Shown: in pieces, positions 1 to 6,490 of the stretch
Position numbering within the stretch: the stretch's first letter is position 1
Layout of the letters: the number at the start of each line of letters is the position of its first letter
Assembly (NCBI GenBank): GCA_029068665.1
Contig: JAIECC010000219.1
Coordinates: forward strand, 1 to 8,189
Reading direction: 5' to 3'
Source of the DNA: Lachnospiraceae bacterium
GTDB taxonomy: Bacteria > Bacillota > Clostridia > Lachnospirales > Lachnospiraceae
Length of the DNA stretch: 8,189 nucleotides
Notes under the pieces: model-generated
The model's database searches: none
What the model saw: the letters and a program-made list of their open reading frames with translations, nothing else
Told to the model about the DNA's origin: nothing
Translations under genes and position numbers: made by a program

Positions 1-530
1 TTACGGAACCCATTGAACCATGCCCGTTCCTGGAATTCCTTTTTAACAGGCTCTATACCTGACTCTTCCGGATATCCAATCGGCAAAAAGCAAACCAGTT
101 CATAGTCCTGGGGAACACCTAAAATGCCTGCCATCTGCCTGCCAATACAATCATCATCCGTAATATGCCCCTCCACCCAGCAGCTTGCATATCCAAGTGC
201 ATGAATTGCCAGCAGCATATTCTCAATGGCAGCAGAATAGTCCTGTACCGCATAGCATTTATCACGATATGCCATAATCCTTTGAGTCAGAACACAAATC
301 ATAGCCGGTGCAGTCTCGCCGATAGGAGGCTGAATGACTTGTCTTAATTGTTCCAATACTGATTTATCATCAACGGCAATCAAACTGGTGGTCTGCTTAT
401 TGCAGCCGGAAGGAGCTGCCAGACCAGCCTTCATAATCTGCAGCAAATCCTCTTTGGATACAGGTATATCTTTATAGCTTCCCCGATAACTTCTTCGAGT
501 CATTATAATATCTATTACACTCTGATTCAT
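1..530 (-). CDS. Nitroreductase family protein, 3' end cut by window edge
   Basis: Probable FMN-dependent NAD(P)H oxidoreductase of the nitroreductase superfamily; its substrate cannot be read from sequence. I translated 176 residues from the ATG at 530, and the frame is still open at base 1. Family signs are the N-terminal TRRSYR segment (residues 11-16), which in this family contacts FMN phosphate, the APSGCNKQ segment (about 39-46), corresponding to the usual APSxxNxQ, the helix AAIENMLLAIHALGYASCW in the middle, and LPIGYP near the end. Family members often have about 170-200 residues, so only a short tail should be missing. The ATG overlaps the TGA of the upstream hydrolase gene (ATGA), and a GGGGA ribosome binding site lies about 10 bases upstream inside that gene, which points to translational coupling. 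The family call is solid, the physiological role open. Confidence 0.88.
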   Translation of the reverse strand, partial: MNQSVIDIIMTRRSYRGSYKDIPVSKEDLLQIMKAGLAAPSGCNKQTTSLIAVDDKSVLEQLRQVIQPPIGETAPAMICVLTQRIMAYRDKCYAVQDYSAAIENMLLAIHALGYASCWVEGHITDDDCIGRQMAGILGVPQDYELVCFLPIGYPEESGIEPVKKEFQERAWFNGFR

Positions 531-1180
531 AATTGATTGTTCCCCTTCATCCAGTTTCGATTTTTCTTCGGCTTTCCATGTCCGAAGTAAATAACTCTTT
601 CCCCAAAGCCACTGATTTTCTCCGCACTTTTCAACATTTCTTCCCGATTATGATACAGCATGGAAACCGTAGGATAAAACATGTTCATTAACGCATCTCC
701 TACAATCAATCCATCCCCTTCCACATCGATGCCAATGGAACCATTCGTATGTCCCGGCAGAGCAATCACCCTGGCATGGATTCCGTAAGCCTCTAAGGAA
801 TCACCTTCCTTCAGAAACACTTCTGCTTGGAAGGGCGGTATGACATCCTTATGAAAGGATTGTATGGATGCAGCCAGTACGATTTTTCCCGGTAATGTAA
901 CTGCCTTCAATTCCTGCTTCATGTTATCTGCAATCAGTTCCTCATCTTCCTTTGCAATTGCAACGGGCACCTGTAATTGCTCCGAAAGAAAAGCAGCATT
1001 CTGGCAATGATCCATATGGGTATGGGTCAGCACAATCAGCCTTACATGCTCCTGCCTGCAGCGTTCCAGAATCCGCTCCTGATATTTTGTTCTTGCAGTA
1101 TCTACCAGAATACTGCTGTCACCATCTTTTACAAGATAGCAGTTCCCATTTCCACATTGTATCCGCTCTACTTTCGGCAT
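527..1180 (-). CDS. MBL-fold (metallo-beta-lactamase superfamily) hydrolase
   Basis: A 217-residue soluble metallo-hydrolase. It carries the superfamily metal-binding signature HTHMDH at residues 53-58, a further histidine in LPGHTNGSIG (H144), the bridging aspartate in GDAL (D162) and a C-terminal FGHGKP histidine (H201), so a dinuclear metal site looks complete. The layout is that of small hydrolases related to glyoxalase II, but nothing identifies the substrate. The frame opens upstream to an ATG at 1237. I chose the ATG at 1180 because GGAGG sits six bases before it (1187-1191), and because a TATAAT box at 1226-1231 lies inside the longer version and would start transcription downstream of the earlier ATG. 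The stop overlaps the nitroreductase start, so the two form an operon. Thiol-ester hydrolysis or detoxification is only a guess. Confidence 0.9.
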   Translation of the reverse strand: MPKVERIQCGNGNCYLVKDGDSSILVDTARTKYQERILERCRQEHVRLIVLTHTHMDHCQNAAFLSEQLQVPVAIAKEDEELIADNMKQELKAVTLPGKIVLAASIQSFHKDVIPPFQAEVFLKEGDSLEAYGIHARVIALPGHTNGSIGIDVEGDGLIVGDALMNMFYPTVSMLYHNREEMLKSAEKISGFGERVIYFGHGKPKKNRNWMKGNNQL

Positions 1181-1186
1181 ATGTAA

Positions 1187-1191
1187 CCTCC
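1187..1191 (-). promoter_or_regulatory. Ribosome binding site fixing the MBL hydrolase start
   Basis: GGAGG on the minus strand, six bases before the ATG at 1180. The in-frame ATG at 1237 has no comparable site, so this motif decides in favour of the 217-residue protein. Confidence 0.8.
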
Positions 1192-1225
1192 GTTCCGGTT
1201 CCTTATAAACAAACTTCATATTTGC

Positions 1226-1231
1226 ATTATA
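1226..1231 (-). promoter_or_regulatory. Candidate -10 box for the MBL hydrolase-nitroreductase operon
   Basis: A perfect TATAAT on the minus strand, about 45 bases before the hydrolase ATG. The matching -35 region (around 1248-1255) is poor; the best hexamers are TTTCGT or TTCGTT. The promoter may therefore need an activator, or the box may be chance in AT-rich DNA. Confidence 0.45.
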
Positions 1232-1240
1232 AATCATATT

Positions 1241-1250
1241 GTTTATAAAC
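1241..1250. repeat. Palindrome GTTTATAAAC, possible operator
   Basis: A perfect 10-base palindrome just upstream of the minus-strand -10 box, next to where its -35 would lie. A partial copy, TTATAAAC, occurs at 1203-1210 in the presumed leader of the same operon. The two copies flank the -10 box, an arrangement compatible with repressor binding. The sequence is AT-rich and short, so chance is possible. Confidence 0.3.
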
Positions 1251-1275
1251 GAAACAGGAACTTAGTTTCACCATG

Positions 1276-1304
1276 TTGACAAAACTACATTCCAGTGCTA
1301 AAAT
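1276..1304 (+). promoter_or_regulatory. Near-consensus sigma-A promoter for the aldolase-family gene
   Basis: A perfect TTGACA (1276-1281), a 17-base spacer and TAAAAT (1299-1304), with TG one base before the -10 (1296-1297) as in extended -10 promoters. The predicted transcription start is about 1311, giving a leader of roughly 64 bases. This is the strongest promoter seen in the window. Confidence 0.8.
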
Positions 1305-1320
1305 ACGTTATGTCGCTCAA

Positions 1321-1345
1321 TCACTTTAACGTGATAAAGCAGTGA
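1321..1345 (+). promoter_or_regulatory. Imperfect inverted repeat in the aldolase-gene leader
   Basis: TCACTTTA (1321-1328) is followed by ACGTGA and then TAAAGCAGTGA (1335-1345), whose ends complement the first arm with a three-base bulge. An overlapping pair, ACGTTA (1305-1310) and TAACGT (1327-1332), also exists. Lying just downstream of the promoter, it could be an operator or a weak leader hairpin. The stems are short and AT-rich, so support is modest. Confidence 0.25.
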
Positions 1346-1374
1346 AGTATATATAAAAATATAGGAGCACTAAC

Positions 1375-2373
1375 ATGGAAACTAAAAAGAACAGAACAGA
1401 AAAAAGAAAAGGAAACTTAATGAGCGTCCGGGATGATATCAAGGTTCTTGACGCTACCATCCGGGACGGAGGACTTTGCAACAACTTCATGTTTACAGAT
1501 GAATTTGTTCAGGAGCTTTATAAAACCAATATTAAAAGCGGTGTGGATTATATGGAATTCGGCTATAAAGCCAGCCGGAACCTTTTCAAGGAAGAAGAAT
1601 TCGGCAAATGGAAATTCTGTAAAGAGGAAGATATTCGTGCCATCGTAGGCGATAATATCTCAGATATGAAGATTGCAGTTATGGCAGATGTAGGCAGATG
1701 TGATTTTAAAACGGATTTTCTGCCGAAAAGCGAAAGTGTTATTGATATGGTCCGGGTTGCCTGCTATATTCACCAGATTCCGGCAGCAATCGAAATGATC
1801 GAATACTTTCATGAGCTGGGTTATGAAACCTCTTGTAACATCATGGCGATTTCTCAGGCAAATCTGAATCAGGTAGAGGAAGCTTTGGAGATGATTGCTG
1901 CATCCAGCGTAGATGTCATTTATCTGGTAGACAGCTATGGTTCTCTCTATCCGGAAAATGCTGCTGCACTGGCGAATACTTATTTAGCTGCTGCTGAAAA
2001 GACTGGTAAGAAGGTAGGCTTCCACGCACATAATAATCAGAATCTCGCCTTTGCCAATACTATCGAGACGCTCTCCTATGGTGTCTCTTACTTAGATGCT
2101 ACCGCTCAGGGCATGGGTCGTGGTGCCGGCAACTGTGCTATGGAACTGCTGCTGGGATTCCTGAAAAACCCTAAATACAGTCTTTACAGCCTGCTGACCT
2201 TTATTGAAAAGTATATGATTCCACTGAAGCAAGAAGGTGTAGTATGGGGATACGATCTTCAATATATGTTCACCGGTCAGTTGAATCGTCATCCAAGAGA
2301 GGCCATGTCCTTTACAGCAGATAACCGCAGTGATTATTGTGAATTCTACAAATCATTACTGGAGAATTTCTAA
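1375..2373 (+). CDS. DRE-TIM metallolyase / HMGL-like aldolase-family protein
   Basis: A 332-residue protein of the family that includes HMG-CoA lyase, isopropylmalate synthase and 4-hydroxy-2-oxovalerate aldolase, which make or break C-C bonds next to a carbonyl using a divalent metal. The TIM-barrel signature is visible: DATIRDGG at 26-33 (R30 and D31), a glutamate in MEFGYK (E61), the metal-binding pair in GFHAHNN (H217 and H219), and a glycine-rich loop GMGRGAGN (246-253). The roughly 70-residue C-terminal part is shorter than the communication domain of full aldolases. No acyl-CoA-handling or dehydrogenase partner is adjacent, so the reaction cannot be assigned. AGGAG at 1363-1367 lies seven bases before the chosen ATG; M16 is a possible alternative start and is where recognisable domain sequence begins. 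The gene has its own promoter and terminator and is monocistronic. Confidence 0.87.
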   Translation: METKKNRTEKRKGNLMSVRDDIKVLDATIRDGGLCNNFMFTDEFVQELYKTNIKSGVDYMEFGYKASRNLFKEEEFGKWKFCKEEDIRAIVGDNISDMKIAVMADVGRCDFKTDFLPKSESVIDMVRVACYIHQIPAAIEMIEYFHELGYETSCNIMAISQANLNQVEEALEMIAASSVDVIYLVDSYGSLYPENAAALANTYLAAAEKTGKKVGFHAHNNQNLAFANTIETLSYGVSYLDATAQGMGRGAGNCAMELLLGFLKNPKYSLYSLLTFIEKYMIPLKQEGVVWGYDLQYMFTGQLNRHPREAMSFTADNRSDYCEFYKSLLENF

Positions 2374-2395
2374 ATTATATAAAACTCAATGAAGA

Positions 2396-2429
2396 AATCC
2401 CCCGCAGCAAGCTGCGGGGGATTCTTTTT
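2396..2429. terminator. GC-rich intrinsic terminator between convergent genes
   Basis: AATCCCCCGCAGC (2396-2408) and GCTGCGGGGGATT (2411-2423) are perfect inverted repeats; after loop formation about 12 base pairs remain. On the plus strand TTTTT follows at 2425-2429, so it terminates the aldolase-family gene. On the minus strand the hairpin is followed by a poorer T-rich tract, so it may also stop transcripts leaving the rubrerythrin gene. Confidence 0.92.
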
Positions 2430-2481
2430 CTGCAAAAGTAACATTCCTCTCATTCCAATTTTCTGCAGTCGCTTACACTTT

Positions 2482-3078
2482 TTATTCTGCAAAAGGCGAT
2501 AACTCCAGCCGGATAAAATATCCCTTATCATGGTCACATACCGGACATTTCTCCGGTGCTGCCTCTCCTTCATAGATGTGTCCACAATTTAAGCAAATCC
2601 ATCCGGTCTTTACATCCGACACATGAAGCTTATTCTGCTCTAACCACTCTGCGAATTTCCCAAACCGGTCACCATGGTACTTCTCGATTTCCGCTATCAT
2701 ATGGAAGGATGCCGCTACCCTTAGGAAGCCCTCCTCCTTTGCCTTATCTCCAAACCGCTGATACACATCATCATGCTCTTCATACTCATTATGCTGTGCC
2801 ATGCGGAGCAGCTTTGCCAGATCATCTGTTATATCTACCGGATACCCTCCGTCAATATGAATGGTTTCACCACCCAACTCTTTTAAATGATTATAAAAGA
2901 TTTCTGCATGCTCTCGTTCCTGATCTGCAGTATAAATAAATACCTGGGCAATTGCCTGCTGCTTCTGCTTTCTTGCCTCAGCGGCTCCCATCGTATACCG
3001 CATTCTTGCCTGACTTTCTCCTGCAAATGCGCGCATCAGGTTGTCCTTTGTTTCACTATTCTTAAATTCTACTGCCAT
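2482..3078 (-). CDS. rbr: Rubrerythrin, non-heme diiron peroxidase
   Basis: Cytoplasmic rubrerythrin of 198 residues, close to the usual length for the classic two-domain form. In this family the diiron site reduces hydrogen peroxide to water, taking electrons through the rubredoxin-like domain. The N-terminal ferritin-like four-helix domain (about 1-148) carries the expected ligands: E21 in GESQAR, E54 and H57 in EREH, E98 and E101 in EYEEH, and E132 and H135 in EKYH. The C-terminal rubredoxin-like domain (about 155-198) has CLNCGH (C162, C165) and CPVC (C178, C181) for one iron. All key residues are present. The start has AAAGGAAG about eight bases upstream. The gene follows the POR alpha-beta gene by 77 bases with no hairpin noticed between them, so it may be transcribed with it, though a promoter of its own is not excluded. 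Confidence 0.97.
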   Translation of the reverse strand: MAVEFKNSETKDNLMRAFAGESQARMRYTMGAAEARKQKQQAIAQVFIYTADQEREHAEIFYNHLKELGGETIHIDGGYPVDITDDLAKLLRMAQHNEYEEHDDVYQRFGDKAKEEGFLRVAASFHMIAEIEKYHGDRFGKFAEWLEQNKLHVSDVKTGWICLNCGHIYEGEAAPEKCPVCDHDKGYFIRLELSPFAE

Positions 3079-3102
3079 CCTACATACTTCCTTTCTGATT
3101 TT

Positions 3103-3156
3103 CTAATTAATATATCTGACTGCTTCTTCCCGAAAACGTTTTTCCTTTGTTTCCAT
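3103..3156 (-). CDS. Possible 17-residue micro-ORF between POR and rubrerythrin
   Basis: An ATG overlaps the TAA of the POR alpha-beta gene (TAATG) and opens a 17-codon frame reading METKEKRFREEAVRYIN before TAG. It ends 24 bases before the rubrerythrin start. The peptide is highly charged and has no recognisable domain. The overlapping start would allow termination-reinitiation, but no ribosome binding site precedes it. It may be a translated spacer, a small protein or chance. Confidence 0.2.
   Translation of the reverse strand: METKEKRFREEAVRYIN
3133..3142. repeat. Palindrome AAAACGTTTT upstream of rubrerythrin
   Basis: A perfect 10-base palindrome about 55 bases before the rubrerythrin ATG, inside the POR-rubrerythrin gap. 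It resembles the core of LacI-family operators, but its flanks do not fit the catabolite-response (cre) consensus, and no PerR-type box is evident nearby. It is a weak candidate operator. Confidence 0.2.
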
Positions 3157-5345
3157 TATAAAAATGGATGTTCGGACTTGGCTTTCAGACATGCAAATCT
3201 TCGATCTACTTCTATCTGCAGTTCTTCCACAATATCGCTGTACTCCTCTTTTTGCAGGTGCTTTGTCCGGCCCATCATGGCGAGCCAGTCCAGAATCGGT
3301 ATTTTCTTTCCTGTTTTCTCCGGATCATAGCTTAACCGGGTCTTGCCCTCTTCTACTTCATACAGTGGAAAGAAGCAGGAATCTACTGCGGCACTGATCA
3401 CACTTCGCTCCGTAGCCGGCTTATCATTCCAGTTCAGGGGACAGGCGGATAACGCTTTCAAATAAGCTACTCCGCAGGTCTTTGCATACTCTGCTGCCAT
3501 TGCCGCCTTTTTCATAAAATCCGTAGGATTGGATTCTGCTGCTGTTGCTACATATGGAATATTTGCAGCCGCCATAATCTGAGGCATGTCTTTATGGAAA
3601 AAGGTCTTTCCGTATTGCTGTTTTCCTACGTGAGAGGTAGAGCTTCTTGCTCCCTTAGGCGTGGAATAGGATAATTGATAGCCGGTATTCATATAACCGC
3701 CGTTATCGTATTCGAAAAGGAGAAGCCGATGTCCCCGAAGAGCGGTTCCAAGAGCAGAGCCCATACCGATGTCCATGCCGCCGTCTCCGCTTACCATAAT
3801 GAAAACAATATCGCCTTTGGGTATTTCTCCCTGTCTCTGCTTCCGATAACAAAGCTCCGCCAGTCCGCTTAAGGTCGCTGCACCGTTCTGGAACAGGTTA
3901 TGCAAATATGGCACTTTAAAGCTGGTCCTCGGATAAGGTGTGGTCACAATCATGCCGCATCCGGTCTGGAACAAAAGCACTACGGGACTTTGGATTGCCC
4001 GCAAGAGCAGGTTCAGATTCACCGGAATCCCGCAGCCCGGACAGGCTCCATGTCCCGGTGCCAGCCGTTTGGGCATGGCTGTAGTAGCATTTAAGGTTAA
4101 ATTCTCTGTATCCAACCTGGTCTTTTCCCTGGTCAGTGGTGCAAAGAATGGCTTCTGCTCCTGCCCTTCTCCCGTTCCCGGTGTAGTACCGTAGTAAGAG
4201 AAATCCGGGCTTTCAGCAGCCTCTGCCCACTCCAGCATGTAAATGGCATCCTCCACATAGAAATCCTTGCCGCCCAAACCATACACCATACTCTTTATCC
4301 TTGCAGTTCCGCCGTATTTCTGCATAGCAGCCCGAACCTCAAGAGAGAGATTACCACCTCCTGCACCGTAGCTGTCCTGTCGGTCTGCCACCAGGATATT
4401 TTTTGCATGACGGCAATTCTCATATAATTCCTTTGCCGGAAATGGCCGCAGCATATGAAGGGTCAAAAGTCCGACCTTCTTCCCTTCCTCCCGCATCCGG
4501 TCCACTGCCTCCTGTGCCGTATCGAAGGAAGAGCCAAGAAGAATCAAAAGGGTATCTGCATCCTCATGTCGATAGCCTTCCCACTCCCGGTATTCCCTTC
4601 CGGACCGCTCTCCGTACTCTCGAAGCAGATCCGGCACCTTCTTTCGCGCTTCCTCCATCGCCATATGCATCTGATAGCGGTTATTAATTAAATCCGGTTC
4701 ATTCATATAAGAACCGACTGTAATGGGATGTTCAAAATCAAAGAACGGATAGGGCTCCCGCTTTTCTCCAATAAAATCCCGTACCTGCTCCTCTTTCGCA
4801 AACCGATAGCACCTCCGCTTCTGGTGACTGGTAAAGAATCCGTCAAATGCAACGATTGCAGGAAGCCGTACTTCCTCTGCCAGCCGAAGGGCAATGAGAT
4901 TAAAATCATAGACCTCCTGTGCCGTATGGGCAAAGAAAATCAACCAGCCGGTATTCAACATATACATGATATCGCTATGATCCCCTTTTATGGAAAGGGG
5001 ACCGGATACTGTCCGGCATGCCACATTCATTACCATAGGATACCGGGTACCGGATTGTACCGGAAACTGCTCCAGTGCATACAATAGTCCATTGGCACTG
5101 GTGGCATTAAAAACCCTGCCGCCTCCTACCGAGGCCCCGTAGCAGATACCTGCTGCACTATGCTCACCTTCTGCTGCTATCATAATCAGGTCTGTGGTTC
5201 CTTCTGCCCGCATTAAATCCAGATTCTCTGCAATCTGGGTGGATGGTGTAATGGGATAATATCCCATCAGATCATAACCAATCTGACGGACTGCAATTGC
5301 AGCCATCTCATTTCCACTTGCATATTCCATTACCTGTTCTTCCAT
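3156..5345 (-). CDS. 2-Oxoacid:ferredoxin oxidoreductase, fused alpha and beta subunits (pyruvate type)
   Basis: A 729-residue catalytic chain that joins what are usually two POR proteins. Residues 1 to about 390 are the alpha subunit: YYPITPST (29-36), the thiamine-contacting segment AEGEHSA (58-64), CRTVSGP with R111 at the place of the carboxylate-binding arginine of pyruvate:ferredoxin oxidoreductase, GDHSD (121-125), then a transketolase-C-like domain (about 262-385). After a linker, about 427-729 is the beta subunit: CPGCG (C435, C438), TGCG (C463) and ACPLNW (C635) as the four [4Fe-4S] ligands, and the thiamine pyrophosphate motif GDGGMDIG (520-527) followed by YDNGGYMNTG (546-555). 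The TTPYP segment after C463 resembles pyruvate and branched-chain enzymes more than 2-oxoglutarate ones. The start lies one base after the gamma-delta stop, with AGGAG nine bases upstream. Pyruvate is the likeliest substrate; other 2-oxoacids are possible. Confidence 0.93.
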   Translation of the reverse strand: MEEQVMEYASGNEMAAIAVRQIGYDLMGYYPITPSTQIAENLDLMRAEGTTDLIMIAAEGEHSAAGICYGASVGGGRVFNATSANGLLYALEQFPVQSGTRYPMVMNVACRTVSGPLSIKGDHSDIMYMLNTGWLIFFAHTAQEVYDFNLIALRLAEEVRLPAIVAFDGFFTSHQKRRCYRFAKEEQVRDFIGEKREPYPFFDFEHPITVGSYMNEPDLINNRYQMHMAMEEARKKVPDLLREYGERSGREYREWEGYRHEDADTLLILLGSSFDTAQEAVDRMREEGKKVGLLTLHMLRPFPAKELYENCRHAKNILVADRQDSYGAGGGNLSLEVRAAMQKYGGTARIKSMVYGLGGKDFYVEDAIYMLEWAEAAESPDFSYYGTTPGTGEGQEQKPFFAPLTREKTRLDTENLTLNATTAMPKRLAPGHGACPGCGIPVNLNLLLRAIQSPVVLLFQTGCGMIVTTPYPRTSFKVPYLHNLFQNGAATLSGLAELCYRKQRQGEIPKGDIVFIMVSGDGGMDIGMGSALGTALRGHRLLLFEYDNGGYMNTGYQLSYSTPKGARSSTSHVGKQQYGKTFFHKDMPQIMAAANIPYVATAAESNPTDFMKKAAMAAEYAKTCGVAYLKALSACPLNWNDKPATERSVISAAVDSCFFPLYEVEEGKTRLSYDPEKTGKKIPILDWLAMMGRTKHLQKEEYSDIVEELQIEVDRRFACLKAKSEHPFL

Positions 5346-5346
5346 A

Positions 5347-6477
5347 TCAGACTTCTCCTCCCTCCATTCGTTTCTCTGTTAAAAATGACTCAGACGTAAT
5401 ATATCCATCCGGTCCTGCCTTCTCATAGTAGTCCGGTGAACGAAGCAACTCCTGATTGGGAACAAACCACTCCTTCCGGGGATGCTCTGCCTCCAGCCCT
5501 TTTACCAGTGCCTGTACAGGGCAGACCTCTACACAGCGAAGGCAACCCTTACAGTGGTAATAATCCAGTCCTCGATTCACCATCATTTCTCTTCCCTTGT
5601 ATTCTCCCTTTTGAAACTGGAATACCATATCCGGACAGGTGGAATCACATAAACCGCAATTAATACACCGCTCCTGAATAAATACCGGAATATAGCCCTG
5701 TCTGGAAGGTGACAGGTCCGAAATGACACTGCTTCCATACCGGGGATTGATTCCTCCAATAGGGGCTGTTTCATATCCCCATACATTCTGTGTCTGTTTT
5801 CCCTGCTCCCGGTCTTCCCCACACTGTTTCTTTTGTTCCTCCTTCGCTTGTTCTGAGTCTTTTGTCCCTTCTTTTCCACAGGTTACTTCTTCATAGCCTC
5901 TGCGAATTCCTTCCAGATTCCCGGCAAGGGCATCGGGATACTTCCTTCCTAATGCATGTTCACAGATTTCATTTAACGCTTTCAATGGTACAAAACCCAT
6001 CACCTTTGCCATGGCTCCCAGCATCACAACATTGATGCGGGAATGGGTCTCTATGGCAATCCTCTGTGCCGGTACATAATAGATTGTCCCCATAACAGAC
6101 TGATTTCTTGTACTTACTGCCTCCCGGGAATCCATTTCTGTGTTAATTACAATCTTTGTCTCCGGCCTGCAGCCATCCAGAATCGTGGAATCCGTCATCA
6201 GTGCTTCGTGAAAGATTCCCAGCAAATGGGGTTGTGTAACCGGAGAATGTACCCGGATTTCTTTATCCATATCACAGTATCGTATATAGGCCTTTACCGG
6301 CGTTCCTGTTTTCTCCGAGCCATAACTGGAAAAGCTGACGCTGTTTAAGCCCAGGTAATGAAGCCCCAGTTCCCCTAACATTTTTCCGCACAGATTTGCA
6401 CCAAGTCCGCCGATACTCTCTAATCGTATTTCATAGTAACCGCTCTGATTCCTGACCGGTAATGCTGCTGCCTCCAT
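5347..6477 (-). CDS. 2-Oxoacid:ferredoxin oxidoreductase, fused gamma and delta subunits
   Basis: A 376-residue partner of the alpha-beta chain. Residues about 14-200 are the gamma subunit, recognised by IGGLGANLCGKML (22-34) and SFSSYGSEKTGTPVKAYIR, the family's conserved glycine loop and SYG-GTPV block. Residues about 201-235 form a highly polar linker rich in Lys, Glu and Gln. The rest is the delta, ferredoxin-like subunit with two [4Fe-4S] motifs: C271, C274, C277, C281 (CINCGLCDSTCP) and C309, C312, C315, C319 (CKGCLRCVEVCP). The delta clusters should carry electrons from the beta cluster to the external acceptor. The ATG has GGAGG seven bases upstream, overlapping the stop of the rubredoxin gene. 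The gene order gamma-delta-alpha-beta matches that of separate archaeal POR genes, here condensed to two chains. Confidence 0.93.
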   Translation of the reverse strand: MEAAALPVRNQSGYYEIRLESIGGLGANLCGKMLGELGLHYLGLNSVSFSSYGSEKTGTPVKAYIRYCDMDKEIRVHSPVTQPHLLGIFHEALMTDSTILDGCRPETKIVINTEMDSREAVSTRNQSVMGTIYYVPAQRIAIETHSRINVVMLGAMAKVMGFVPLKALNEICEHALGRKYPDALAGNLEGIRRGYEEVTCGKEGTKDSEQAKEEQKKQCGEDREQGKQTQNVWGYETAPIGGINPRYGSSVISDLSPSRQGYIPVFIQERCINCGLCDSTCPDMVFQFQKGEYKGREMMVNRGLDYYHCKGCLRCVEVCPVQALVKGLEAEHPRKEWFVPNQELLRSPDYYEKAGPDGYITSESFLTEKRMEGGEV

Positions 6478-6484
6478 ATTTCTA

Positions 6485-6490
6485 CCTCCT
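6485..6490 (-). promoter_or_regulatory. Ribosome binding site overlapping the rubredoxin stop
   Basis: AGGAGG on the minus strand shares bases with the TAG stop of rubredoxin (6489-6491) and stands seven bases before the gamma-delta ATG. The arrangement favours coupled translation of rubredoxin and POR. Confidence 0.75.

Noticed and set aside
1181..1237. N-terminal extension of the MBL hydrolase from the ATG at 1237
   Set aside because: The extension contains the GGAGG site of the internal ATG and overlaps a TATAAT box, does not look like conserved MBL sequence, and has no good ribosome binding site of its own.
952..1248. Plus-strand open frames opposite the MBL hydrolase
   Set aside because: They are antisense to a well-supported gene, lack ribosome binding sites and encode no recognisable protein.
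2428..2495. Direct repeat TTCTGCAAAAG at 2428-2438 and 2485-2495
   Set aside because: Only two short AT-rich copies, one in the coding end of rubrerythrin; no other mobile-element or repeat context.
3079..3155. PerR-type operator before rubrerythrin
   Set aside because: No match to the TTATAATnATTATAA pattern was found in the gap; the AT-rich stretch near 3104-3115 is too divergent.
3675..4691. Several plus-strand open frames opposite the POR alpha-beta gene
   Set aside because: They are shadows in the antisense strand of a gene with full motif support; their Pro/Ser/His-rich composition is typical of antisense translation.
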